Source: Cytophagales bacterium (lineage in GTDB: Bacteria > Bacteroidota > Bacteroidia > Cytophagales > Thermoflexibacteraceae). Taken from it: 64,000 nt of DNA. The stretch spans positions 62,001 to 126,000 of the forward strand of contig JAAFKA010000008.1 of NCBI GenBank assembly GCA_013299115.1, given 5' to 3'. The notes beneath the pieces are model-generated. The model had not been told where the DNA came from and made no database searches. It saw only the letters and a program-made list of their open reading frames with translations. Made by a program: the position numbers and the translations under genes. Shown piece after piece: positions 1-8,962 of the stretch. Each line of letters starts with the position of its first letter. Position 1 is the first letter of the stretch.

Positions 1-1590
1 GACAAATTGGCGGAGGAAACAGCCGACAAAACTGCCCACGAACTCGAAAGAATGGGTTTTACTTCGGGCATGGCTACCAAAATTGTGGATTTGCACCAAA
101 CCCAAACTTTACAAGAGTTGAACGAATTACTTGCAAAAACTCCCGAAGGTTTGTTGGAAGTGTTGCAAATTAAGGGTTTAGGAGCAAAAAAGGTGCAAAC
201 TCTTTGGAAAGAACTTAATTTGACTTCTATCAACGAATTGTTTGAGGCTTGCAAAAATAACCAAGTGGCTGCACTCAAAGGTTTTGGAGAAAAAACCCAA
301 GAAAATATACTAAAAGAAATTAGTTTTAAGGAGGCAAACGCCAAAAAATTGCGGTACGACAAAGCCGAAAAAATAGTTGCTCATTTGCTTCAATCACTCA
401 AAACTTTTGCTGCCTGCCAACAGATAGAAGTGGTTGGGGAGTTTAGGCGTTGTCTGGAGATTGTAGAACAGCTGCAATTTGTCGTTGCCACCACCAAAAT
501 AGAGGAAGTACGCCAATTTATCAATGTTGAAATTGCAGAAATTCGTTACCTGCCCCAAGAGTCGGGAGTTTTTGTGTGGAGAGGACAAATTTTGCCTTTC
601 GAAATGCCTTTAGAGTTTCATTTTCGCCACCCCGATAGTTTTGCCAATCAGGTTTTTATTTTGACTGCCCACGCCAAACATCTCCAAACCAACGTACAAA
701 AAGACAAAAACCTGTTGCAAGTGGCACGCAGCCGACCTTTTGAAGACGAAACAGCCCTCTACAAAGCTGCCAATCTGCCTTACATCACCCCAGAATTGCG
801 CGAGGGAACAGACGAAATAGAAAAAGCCTTTCAAAATAAATTGCCTAACTTGTTGGTTTACAAAGACTTAAAAGGCTGTTTGCATAACCACTCCACATAC
901 AGCGATGGCAAACACACTTTGTTGGCTATGGCTACTGCCACCCGAAACATGGGCTTGCAATATTTTGGTATTTCAGACCATTCGCAAACCGCAAGTTATG
1001 CTGGGGGTTTACCTCCTGTGCGTGTGAAGGAGCAGCACCAAGAAATAGACCAACTCAACGCCCAATTTAAGGACTTCAAAATTTTCAAAGGCATAGAATC
1101 CGATATTTTGGGTGATGGTAGTTTAGATTATGAGCCTGATGTACTCAAAACCTTCGACTTTGTAGTTGCTTCTGTTCATGGCAACCTCAAAATGGACGAG
1201 GAAACAGCTACCCAACGGCTCTTAACAGCTATTGCCAATCCGTACACCACCATTTTGGGACACCCCACAGGCAGGTTGCTACTCCAACGGCAGGGCTACC
1301 CGATAGACCACAGGGCTATAATAACGGCTTGTGCTAAACACCAAGTAGCCATAGAGATTAACGCCAGCCCCTACCGTTTAGATTTGGATTGGCGTTGGGT
1401 GCAATACGCAGTCAATTTGGGTGTACTCATTGCCATTAACCCCGATGCTCACGACACAGAAAGCCTTGCAGATATGCACTACGGCGTATTAGTAGGCAGA
1501 AAAGGAGGCTTGACTGCCCAGCACACCCTCAATGCAATGGATTTGGAAACTATAACAACGTATTTTGATAAAAGGAAAGAGAAAATTTAG
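1..1590 (+). CDS. PolX-like protein with PHP domain, 5'-truncated by window edge
   Basis: Homologue of bacterial family X DNA polymerase / 3'-5' exonuclease (PolX). The reading frame is open at the left edge and the first available codon is TTG at 7, so roughly 50 N-terminal residues probably lie outside. Helix-hairpin-helix motifs (IKGLGAKKV, LKGFGEKT) are near residues 55-100. The nucleotidyl-transferase region keeps GEFRR, but the usual GD-x-D catalytic pair is replaced by E-Q-L-Q (Q155, Q157, numbering from position 7) and the third Asp appears to be Glu, so polymerase activity is probably lost. The C-terminal PHP phosphoesterase domain looks intact: LHNHSTYSDG, GIESDIL, ASVHG, LGHPTGR, INPDAH. 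The expected activity is therefore 3'-5' exonuclease or phosphodiesterase in DNA repair. It converges with fabD across a long hairpin. Confidence 0.88.
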   Translation, partial: DKLAEETADKTAHELERMGFTSGMATKIVDLHQTQTLQELNELLAKTPEGLLEVLQIKGLGAKKVQTLWKELNLTSINELFEACKNNQVAALKGFGEKTQENILKEISFKEANAKKLRYDKAEKIVAHLLQSLKTFAACQQIEVVGEFRRCLEIVEQLQFVVATTKIEEVRQFINVEIAEIRYLPQESGVFVWRGQILPFEMPLEFHFRHPDSFANQVFILTAHAKHLQTNVQKDKNLLQVARSRPFEDETALYKAANLPYITPELREGTDEIEKAFQNKLPNLLVYKDLKGCLHNHSTYSDGKHTLLAMATATRNMGLQYFGISDHSQTASYAGGLPPVRVKEQHQEIDQLNAQFKDFKIFKGIESDILGDGSLDYEPDVLKTFDFVVASVHGNLKMDEETATQRLLTAIANPYTTILGHPTGRLLLQRQGYPIDHRAIITACAKHQVAIEINASPYRLDLDWRWVQYAVNLGVLIAINPDAHDTESLADMHYGVLVGRKGGLTAQHTLNAMDLETITTYFDKRKEKI

Positions 1591-1598
1591 CATTTCAG

Positions 1599-1684
1599 TA
1601 CGTTGGCAATGGTCGCAGACCTTGACAATCGTACTGATGTTTTCTTTCATACGATTGTCAAGGTCTGCGACCATTGCCAACGTA
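1599..1684. terminator. 35-bp perfect inverted repeat (bidirectional terminator-like)
   Basis: Arms 1599-1633 and 1650-1684 are exact reverse complements of 35 nt with a 16-nt loop. It lies between convergent polX and fabD, where a bidirectional terminator is expected, but the stem is far longer than usual. Half of each arm (TACGATTGTCAAGGT and ACCATTGCCAACGTA) recurs in the hairpin at 58442-58486, so this is also a dispersed repeat. Confidence 0.8.
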
Positions 1685-1774
1685 TAAAAATTGCACGCAG
1701 GGCTTTATTGTTCAACCCACAATGGCATTGCTCTTCGAGGTTAGAAGGAATTTGTAATTTACAACTCCCAACAT

Positions 1775-2647
1775 TTACACCGACTCCGCCAAGGCATCTT
1801 TGTGTATTTTTTTCACTAATCCTTGCAATACTTTGCCCGGTCCGCACTCTACAAAATTGGTCGTGCCATCAGCTACCATGTTTTGTATCGTTTGTGTCCA
1901 ACGAACAGGTGCGGTAAGTTGTGCCACCAAATTGCGGCGAATATCGGCAGCTTGCGTGTAAGGTTTGGCATCTACATTTTGGTAAACAGGGCAAATAGCT
2001 TGTTTAAACGAAGTGTTCTCGATAGCAGTAGCCAGCTCTTGTTCGGCTGATTTCATAAGAGGTGAGTGAAAAGCCCCACCCACAGGCAACAATAAAGCAC
2101 GTTTTGCCCCTGCTGCTTTTAGTTTTTCGCAAGCCTCATTTACCGCCTCATGTGTACCTGAAATAACCAACTGACCAGGGCAGTTGTAATTGGCAGCCAC
2201 GACTATGCCCTGAATTTCAGCACATATTTTTTCTACCACCGCATCATCGAGATTCAAAATAGCAGCCATCGTAGAAGGATTGGCTTCGCAAGCCTTTTGC
2301 ATAGCTTCGGCTCTTTTGGCTACTAACCGCAAAGCCTCCTCGAAAGTAAGTACTTGAGCAGCTACCAATGCCGAAAATTCGCCCAGCGAATGTCCTGCTA
2401 CGGCATCAGGCTTAAAATTTTCGATGGTAGAGGCTAAGACAACCGAATGTAAAAAAATGGCGGGCTGGGTTACTTTAGTCTGTTTCAGGTCTTCTTCTGT
2501 GCCTGTAAACAGTACATCTGTTATTCGAAAGCCCAAAATTTGGTTTGCCTGCTCAAATAAGGTTTTAGCTTTGGCGTGGTTGTCATAAAGGTCTTTGCCC
2601 ATGCCTGTAAACTGCGAGCCTTGTCCTGGGAAGATATATGCTTTCAT
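1775..2647 (-). CDS. fabD: malonyl CoA-ACP transacylase
   Basis: Transfers malonyl from CoA to acyl carrier protein, the entry step of fatty-acid elongation, in the cytoplasm. At 290 residues it has the normal family length. The N-terminal GQGSQ (residues 8-12), the nucleophile motif GHSLGE (Ser87), and the general-base motif GAFHSPLM (His194) are all present, as is the C-terminal ECGPGKVL. The ATG at 2647 precedes MKAYIFPGQGSQ and is the only reasonable start. No other fab gene is adjacent. A 106-bp MITE-like element lies directly upstream (2687-2792), within any promoter region. Confidence 0.96.
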   Translation of the reverse strand: MKAYIFPGQGSQFTGMGKDLYDNHAKAKTLFEQANQILGFRITDVLFTGTEEDLKQTKVTQPAIFLHSVVLASTIENFKPDAVAGHSLGEFSALVAAQVLTFEEALRLVAKRAEAMQKACEANPSTMAAILNLDDAVVEKICAEIQGIVVAANYNCPGQLVISGTHEAVNEACEKLKAAGAKRALLLPVGGAFHSPLMKSAEQELATAIENTSFKQAICPVYQNVDAKPYTQAADIRRNLVAQLTAPVRWTQTIQNMVADGTTNFVECGPGKVLQGLVKKIHKDALAESV

Positions 2648-2686
2648 GGTTTGTATTTTATGTTTTGGTTATGGTTTTGTAACATA

Positions 2687-2792
2687 TAAGTAGTTAAACC
2701 CAATTATCCGACACCTTTGAGGTGTCGGATAATTCTGATAATCAGATACATAGACATTAAAACAGTGTCGATTATTTAAGTCTAACTACTTA
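2687..2792. mobile_element. 106-bp MITE-like element, copy 1
   Basis: The element begins TAAGTAGTTAAAC and ends GTCTAACTACTTA, giving 13-bp terminal inverted repeats with one mismatch. Near its left end is an internal hairpin with 13-bp stems (ATTATCCGACACC, loop TTTGA). A second copy of the same length, about 95% identical, is at 59418-59523. There is no coding capacity, so it is presumably non-autonomous. It sits between fabD and the 3' end of the sortilin-like gene. Confidence 0.8.
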
Positions 2793-2833
2793 GCATTATA
2801 TGCTGGAACGTAACATACACTTTTAGTGTGCGA

Positions 2834-2859
2834 TACAAAAATTATCGTAATAACCTCTA
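2834..2859. repeat. solo end of the AGAGGTTATTRCGAT repeat family
   Basis: The 26 nt from TACAAAAATTATCG to TAACCTCTA match the right end of the inverted-repeat element at 11686-11806 exactly. It lies only about 10 nt from the stop codon of the next gene. Related fragments are at about 13156-13170 and 22917-22937. Confidence 0.65.
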
Positions 2860-2868
2860 ATGAAAAAA

Positions 2869-5800
2869 CTACTCTACAACCAATTTCCTCGCCATCACTT
2901 CCCCTTTTGTAGTAGTGGCTTTGATAAGGTAAACCCCTTTGGCAAAGTTTTTCAAATCCAAAGTAGTTTCATTAGCGGGGTTGTTGAGTTGCAACAGTTC
3001 TCTTCCTGTTAAATCTACGATTTGCAAATGCGTAAGGCTTTCGTTAGTACCCAATTTAGGCATAAAAGACAAAGTAATTTGGTCTGTCGCAGGATTTGGA
3101 TAGACCGCAAAGTCTATAAGTTCCAACTTTTGCTCCACTACTTTCACAACAGTTCCCTCTTTGTCATCTTTCTCTGCTCCACTGGCTGCTGCTTGCTGCA
3201 CTACAAAACTGTTAAAAGGTGTGTTAATAGAATTGTTGGCTTGACACACACTTTTTACCCTAAATCGGTAGTAGGCATTAGGAATTAGTCCTGTTACTGT
3301 CCAAGAGTTAGTAGCAACGTAGGCTTGTTGCCCTGCTGCAATGAAATTGCCTGCTGCATCACATTGTTGGTACATTACTTGGTATTGTACGGCATTGGTT
3401 ACAGCTGCCCAACTACAAGTAATTTGTCCTCCTGTTGCTACATTGAAAGTCAGAGGCAACAGAGGGGTTGCACAGGTTTTGTTTCCACTCAAAGTAGGTG
3501 TAAAAGTTGTACCCAAAAACACTCTGTCACCTTGCGTAATATTGTTGCACAAAGTTTGGAGATAAAACTCGTAGGCAACTGCTCCTTCTACGTGCCCAAT
3601 AAGGAAAGTATTGGCAGTATTGGGCAAGAAACGGGCAGTCCAAAAACTAATATTAGCTGGTTTAAAGACCATTAATATCCGTTTGTTGGCATCAGGTGTA
3701 ACATCTGTGTTGGTCCAACTTACTCTAATTCCTGCAAAGTCGGTTGTATGAATTTCGTTGGTAATATTTAAGGTACTCAATGAATGTGTACAACCTGTTC
3801 TGGTAAAAGTTTTGTTAGGGTTTGCATTTACGGTTGTGTTGTAGCTACCATTGGGTGTTGTTACAATGATTGTTCCTGTTGCAAAACCATCATTGGTAAT
3901 AGCCTTAATGGTTGTGTTGTTTATCACTGTAAAGCTGCGTGCTGCCACGCCACCAATACTGACTGCGGTTGTACCAACCAAATTAGTGCCTATAAGGGTA
4001 ACTTCCGTATCCACACCTCCCGAAATAGGCGTAAAGCTGGTAATGGTGGGTGCGGTGGGTGTAAAGGTAATTTGGAAATCGTCTATTGCAACTCCTGCAC
4101 CATTTACACCGCTATCAGACTTAAACGTAAAACGGAAAGCTACATTGGTATTGCCCGCCAAAGAAGAAATATCTCGGCTCATGGTCGCATAAGTGCTTTG
4201 TGTACCTGTGAAGAAAGCTGCACCTGTACCAAAAGCTGCACCACTTAAGCCTACCGTGTTATACCAACCCGCAGCTACCGCAGGGCTTAGCGTCTGCCAA
4301 TTTTTACCTTTATCTAAGGTGTATTCCACAATAAAACCATCATACCCTGCTTCAGTGGCAAATTTGGTGCTGAAAGACAAATTATAGACACCTGCCAAAT
4401 TCATATTGTAGTTTGGCGTAAAGAGATAGGAGGTTGCACTACTTCCATAGCTACCTGTTAGTCCTGTAACCCACGCATTGCTACCACTCACTACACCATC
4501 TTTGCCTGCCACTGCCGAATTGCCTCGCTGCCAAGTTACGCCTTTATTAGAAACACCAAAATCATCGGGGGTGGTTTCAAAATCACCACCGCCTGCCAAA
4601 GTGTAAGGCAAAGTAGTTTTATAGGGCAAAATATGCAAATAATTGGTTTGCGTACTTGTCAAAGAACCATTAACTGTTAAGGCTACTGTTTTCTTGCCTA
4701 TGCTGCTATACGTTACGTTGTGTGGTCCCACTGTGGTTGCGGTGGCGGGGGTTGCTCCTGCACCAAAATTCCAACTATATGTAGTAATATTGCCTAAGGA
4801 ATTGTCGTAAAACTGTATGGGGTCGGTTGCATTTTGGTAGAGTACCAACGCATCTTTTGTTGCAAAAGGGTGAGGTTGGTCGACATTTTCGGCAAAGAAA
4901 CCGACAATAGGCGTAGGCACAAACACATCAGAAACGAATAAACCTCGCCCGTGTGTAGCTGCCAAAACCAAGCCATCGGCAGTTCTGTATTTGAGCATAT
5001 CTATTCTTGTGTTTGCCAAAGTAGAGTTTACAGGTGTCCAATTCGGATTGGCTGCGGTAATGTTGTCTGTTGCCCATACACCTAACTCGGTAGCTATCAA
5101 TACTTCTTGGCGGTTGTTAGGGTTCATCAAAGCCCAACGCACAGGAATATCGGGCAAGCCATAACCTGTTTCGTCTTTGCTTGTCCAAGTAGTGCCACCA
5201 TTGGCGGTGTACCAAACAGATTTGATACCATAATTTGACAGCGTAACCAACAATTCGTTTTCCGAAGCACCGACTTCTATGCACGAAACACTACCCGTTG
5301 CCAAAGCACCCGATGCGGTAAGGTCTGTTGGCGTTTTGGTAGTAGGTGCAGTTGTCATATTGGTAGCTTTATAAACCTTACCAGTAGCAGTGCCAACAAA
5401 AACAGTGGTAGAAGCATGAGGAGAAACTTTAATATGTGTCATATTGGTTGCTCCTGTAATGGTCATATTGGTTGGTGTGCCACCAGGTACAGTCCATCGT
5501 CTAATTCCTGCACTGGGCGTAGTACTTGTACCTCTATACGAATAGAGAAAACCCGTTGTAAAATCGCAAGGATTGATAAAACTACCTGTACTTTGGTCTT
5601 GTGTACCTAAATCAGCAAAACTTGCTCCGCCATCAGTAGAAACATAATAGACATTGTTTGTATAGGCTGTAATGACAGTGTTAGGGTCTGTTTGGTCAAC
5701 GAAACAAAAACCGCCATCACCACCTGTTGCTTCTGCCCCATCTCTGGTTCTCTTGATACCTGCTGCCGAAATAACCAATGAGCCATTGTCTTGGGCACCC

Positions 5801-7398
5801 GCAGCAAAGAAATTATCGGCACTTATGTTTTTCATTGCAGCGGCATAGAATTGCGTAACATTATAATTTTTGTTGCGAGCAGCAAAAGTTGGCGTACCTG
5901 CATTGGCATTGCTACTATAAAATACACCCCCATCACAACCAATCATTAAGGTATTTACATCTGTTGGGCGGAAAATGATGTTGTGAATGTCTGCATGGAC
6001 ATAAGAGTAGCAATTTCCTGTCCAATAAGACATTGGCGACCAAGAAGTGCCACCATTGGTAGTTCTATGTACGTCTATCCCACCTGCAAAAACTGTGTTG
6101 GGGTCTGTGGGGTGAACCGCCAAAATCAAATCATACCAAGATTGACCTCTTGTAAAATCTGTTGTAGAAACTGTGCAATTTTGGTTGTAATATTTAGGAA
6201 CTGCAATCGTAGTCCAAGTAGCACCACCATTGACAGATTTTCTGAACCAAACAATATTTCCCGCATTGCCATCATCTGCCCCGATTGCATAAATGGTTGT
6301 AGCTGCTGTGGTTGCTCCTGTGCTGGGTGCAATGGCAAGTTCTATCCGATAACCTCCTGTTGTGGGTGTAATGGCTGTCCAATTTGCACCATTATCTACC
6401 GACCTCATTACTATTCCTTTGTTGGCTGTGGTATTGAAAAAAGTGCCACAGGCAGCGTAAATATCGCCATTTTGTGCTATTTCAATATCCGAAGCAAAGT
6501 CATATTCTAAGGTATTGGCAGCTACACCAACACCCGAAAAAGGTGCTAAAACCACTGTCCAATTTGCTCCGCCATCAGTAGAACGGAGAATACCACCTGA
6601 ATTTTGCAAAGATTGGGTTGCAACAAATATATGTCCTGAATTATTGACAACGGCTTTTACTATACGCCTAAATGCGGAGGTTGTGGTAGAGGCAAGCCTA
6701 TTCCATGTAACACCACCATCAGTTGTTTTCCAGATACCTGCACCCCGTTGGGCATCACTTCCAAAAAAAGCCTCGCCTGTTGTGGCATAAAATATTTGGG
6801 TGTTAGAAGGGTCATAAGCAATAGAAGAAATTGCAATGTTGTCCCATAAATCATTTACTTTTGTCCAAGACGAATTGGCATCAGTCAAGTCATTGTTATA
6901 CCACAAACCACCACCTACTGCCCCTGCCCAAGCTTTTTTCTTAAAAGGGTCATTCGGGTCAAACATAATGGCACGAGTTCTGCCCCCAATATTGTTGGGT
7001 CCCTTTTCATACCAGTTGGCAGCCGTTGCAGCCTCTGTTCTCCCTCCTTTGATAGATTTGAAGTAAGTTTGCAATTTTTCGGTTTCTGCAAATAGCCTTT
7101 CACGTGGCACATCACCTGTGGCGGGGTCAAAAGTCCGCAAAAAGTCCTGCTCCATAGCCCAGTCGGGTCTGTCTTTTTTCGGTAGCCCAGCTGCTTTGTA
7201 TTGCTGTTTGTTGGCATATTTGCGGTTGCTGTACGGGTGGTTTTTGATAAACTCCTCGTAGGCAAGTTGTTTTGCCTGTGTTTCTTTTGCCTGTTCTGCT
7301 TGCTTTGCATACTCCCAAAGCCCAAAACTTCCTACTGTGCATAAAACACCAGCCACTGCCAGCACTTTTGCTTTGTGTTTTTTGAAAAATGATAACAT
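2869..7398 (-). CDS. large secreted sortilin/BNR-repeat protein with PKD, IPT/TIG, FN3 and T9SS type A sorting tail
   Basis: A 1509-residue exported protein. Residues 8-28 form a hydrophobic signal or anchor after a basic start (FFKKHKAK). From about residue 105, GPNNIGGRTRAI and repeated W-K-T-T-D-G-G-x-T-W blades indicate a VPS10/sortilin-like BNR propeller spanning to about residue 810. A PKD domain follows near 845-910 (YSWNFGAG), then a jelly-roll-like segment, an IPT/TIG domain near 1110-1190, and an FN3 domain near 1310-1400 (YQVMYQQC, YYRFRVKSVC). The last ~75 residues (FAVYPNPATDQ to KGVYLIKATT) are a type A T9SS sorting domain, so it should cross the outer membrane by T9SS and be surface-attached or released. 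Substrate unknown. Probably monocistronic. Confidence 0.88.
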   Translation of the reverse strand: MLSFFKKHKAKVLAVAGVLCTVGSFGLWEYAKQAEQAKETQAKQLAYEEFIKNHPYSNRKYANKQQYKAAGLPKKDRPDWAMEQDFLRTFDPATGDVPRERLFAETEKLQTYFKSIKGGRTEAATAANWYEKGPNNIGGRTRAIMFDPNDPFKKKAWAGAVGGGLWYNNDLTDANSSWTKVNDLWDNIAISSIAYDPSNTQIFYATTGEAFFGSDAQRGAGIWKTTDGGVTWNRLASTTTSAFRRIVKAVVNNSGHIFVATQSLQNSGGILRSTDGGANWTVVLAPFSGVGVAANTLEYDFASDIEIAQNGDIYAACGTFFNTTANKGIVMRSVDNGANWTAITPTTGGYRIELAIAPSTGATTAATTIYAIGADDGNAGNIVWFRKSVNGGATWTTIAVPKYYNQNCTVSTTDFTRGQSWYDLILAVHPTDPNTVFAGGIDVHRTTNGGTSWSPMSYWTGNCYSYVHADIHNIIFRPTDVNTLMIGCDGGVFYSSNANAGTPTFAARNKNYNVTQFYAAAMKNISADNFFAAGAQDNGSLVISAAGIKRTRDGAEATGGDGGFCFVDQTDPNTVITAYTNNVYYVSTDGGASFADLGTQDQSTGSFINPCDFTTGFLYSYRGTSTTPSAGIRRWTVPGGTPTNMTITGATNMTHIKVSPHASTTVFVGTATGKVYKATNMTTAPTTKTPTDLTASGALATGSVSCIEVGASENELLVTLSNYGIKSVWYTANGGTTWTSKDETGYGLPDIPVRWALMNPNNRQEVLIATELGVWATDNITAANPNWTPVNSTLANTRIDMLKYRTADGLVLAATHGRGLFVSDVFVPTPIVGFFAENVDQPHPFATKDALVLYQNATDPIQFYDNSLGNITTYSWNFGAGATPATATTVGPHNVTYSSIGKKTVALTVNGSLTSTQTNYLHILPYKTTLPYTLAGGGDFETTPDDFGVSNKGVTWQRGNSAVAGKDGVVSGSNAWVTGLTGSYGSSATSYLFTPNYNMNLAGVYNLSFSTKFATEAGYDGFIVEYTLDKGKNWQTLSPAVAAGWYNTVGLSGAAFGTGAAFFTGTQSTYATMSRDISSLAGNTNVAFRFTFKSDSGVNGAGVAIDDFQITFTPTAPTITSFTPISGGVDTEVTLIGTNLVGTTAVSIGGVAARSFTVINNTTIKAITNDGFATGTIIVTTPNGSYNTTVNANPNKTFTRTGCTHSLSTLNITNEIHTTDFAGIRVSWTNTDVTPDANKRILMVFKPANISFWTARFLPNTANTFLIGHVEGAVAYEFYLQTLCNNITQGDRVFLGTTFTPTLSGNKTCATPLLPLTFNVATGGQITCSWAAVTNAVQYQVMYQQCDAAGNFIAAGQQAYVATNSWTVTGLIPNAYYRFRVKSVCQANNSINTPFNSFVVQQAAASGAEKDDKEGTVVKVVEQKLELIDFAVYPNPATDQITLSFMPKLGTNESLTHLQIVDLTGRELLQLNNPANETTLDLKNFAKGVYLIKATTTKGEVMARKLVVE

Positions 7399-7631
7399 AA
7401 ATTGTATAGGTTGAAATAAAAATAAAAGATAAAGGATTTTAAAAAGGAAGCAAAACCAAGTAGAGGTAGAATTGTTTTACAAAATTAAATAAATTTTTGT
7501 TAAATTTTCAAATGTTATTTAACAAAAACTTACATTTTGTAGGAATGGTGGGAAATTGTATTTTTTGTTGATAAAACTTAGGACAACCTTACCCCTAAGC
7601 ATTTTTGCTGTCGTATTGCCTCAATCTCAAC

Positions 7632-8486
7632 TCATACTATCATTTTTTCTATTGGCACAACCAAAATTCCTTCTGCTCCTGCAGCTTGCAAACTATCTAT
7701 AATTTGCCAAAAATCGTCTTCCTGCACTACGGAATGTACAGACGACCAGCCAGACATTGCCAAAGGCACAATGGTTGGGCTTTTCATGCCGGGCAAAACT
7801 GCACAAATAGATTCTAATTTTTCGTTGGGTGCGTTGAGCAGAATGTATTTGTTTTTGCGAGATTTCAACACAGCATTGATACGGAAAACTAACTTATCGA
7901 GAATTTTTTTGCCTTCTATACCAAGCAAAGGGTTAGCCACCAAAACTGCTTCTGAAACCATTACTTTCTCCACTTCCTTCAAGCCATTGCTAAACAAAGT
8001 GCTGCCCGAACTCACCAAATCGCAAATGGCATCTGCCAAACCAATACCAGGGGCTATTTCTACTGAGCCACTTATTTCGTGAATGTGAGCCTGCACATCA
8101 CTTTTTTGCAAAAACCTTCGCAAAATATTGGGGTAGGAAGTTGCAATTTTCTTGCCTTGCAAGTCATAAACACTTTGGTAATCATAACCTTTGGCAACTG
8201 CCAACGACAGCCTACATTTGCCAAAACCCAACGGTTGCACCACCGTCAGTTGGTTGCCCTGCTCCAACAAAACATTTTCGCCTACTATGCCTATATCTGC
8301 CACGCCGTCTTGCACATATTTTGGAATATCGTCATCTCTCAGAAAATAGGCTTCCAAAGGAAAATTGCTGGCTTCGGTGCGGAGTTTGCCGCCACCTGCT
8401 GCTATGTCTATGCCACATTCTTTGAGCAACTTTAAAGAGTCTTCAGACAGTCTGCCTGACTTCTGAATAGCTATTTTTAATTTCAT
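7632..8486 (-). CDS. hisG: ATP phosphoribosyltransferase, long form
   Basis: First committed enzyme of histidine biosynthesis (ATP + PRPP to phosphoribosyl-ATP). The 284-residue length matches the long HisG form with a C-terminal ACT-like regulatory domain, so it should be histidine-inhibited and not need HisZ. Motifs: MKLKIAIQKSGRL at the start, DIGIVGENVL near 80, and the PRPP loop region DLVSSGSTL near 165-175. It is not in an operon with other his genes; hisF (21.3 kb) and hisA (53.6 kb) are far away. Confidence 0.96.
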   Translation of the reverse strand: MKLKIAIQKSGRLSEDSLKLLKECGIDIAAGGGKLRTEASNFPLEAYFLRDDDIPKYVQDGVADIGIVGENVLLEQGNQLTVVQPLGFGKCRLSLAVAKGYDYQSVYDLQGKKIATSYPNILRRFLQKSDVQAHIHEISGSVEIAPGIGLADAICDLVSSGSTLFSNGLKEVEKVMVSEAVLVANPLLGIEGKKILDKLVFRINAVLKSRKNKYILLNAPNEKLESICAVLPGMKSPTIVPLAMSGWSSVHSVVQEDDFWQIIDSLQAAGAEGILVVPIEKMIV

Positions 8487-8962
8487 GTTGGTTGGTTTTG
8501 CTACTAAATTTCAACTTGCAAAATAGGCAAAGTTTTAGAAAGTTACTACTGAGGTCGTAAAAATCTTGTTATAGAACTCGGCGTTAATTCAAACGGTTGC
8601 CCTGTAATCATGTTTTTTTACTAATGCCAAAATAGTTGCAACCAAAATGTAAAATTGTTATTTTTCTATAAAGATAACAACTTTGCTATTTTTGGGAAGT
8701 TGCAAAAAAACAATAAATTTGTAAAAATATTATAAATTAAAGCCTTTGGCAGCAGTAATTGGTGTTAAAAACGGAGTTTGTGCTTCAAAATTTTATACAA
8801 CTTTGCAAAAAATAAAGCCACTTAGCCCATCTGAAATGCAGAAGTTGCAAAAATAAGTTTTGCTTTCGGTTTTGAGAAACCGAAAGCACACACCGAAAGC
8901 ACAAAAAAACTTTCGGTTTTGAGAAACCGAAAGCACACACCGAAAGCACATCTTTTTTCTCT
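8487..8962. other. 476-bp intergenic region upstream of hisG
   Basis: No credible coding sequence on either strand. The hisG-proximal part is AT-rich and should hold its promoter, though I see no clean TTG/TAnnTTTG pair. The end near parC carries the palindromic array described at 8862-8950. Confidence 0.6.
8862..8950. repeat. tandem pair of TTTCGGTTTTGAGAAACCGAAA palindromes
   Basis: Two copies of the palindrome (8862-8887 and 8910-8934) are each followed by an identical CACACCGAAAGCACA tail, giving a direct repeat of about 45-48 bp. The stem is CTTTCGGTTT/AAACCGAAAG with loop TGAG. The same palindrome occurs three more times at 18764-18883, so this is a dispersed REP-like family. It lies just past the parC stop. 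Confidence 0.8.

Noticed and set aside
8862-8950. Possible mini-CRISPR from two repeats near hisG
   Set aside because: Repeat units are palindromic across their whole length, the spacing is short and repeated itself, and no cas genes occur in the window.
8487-8962. tRNA or other structured RNA genes in intergenic gaps
   Set aside because: No GTTCGAATC-type T-loops, CCA ends or cloverleaf pairings were seen in any of the larger gaps.
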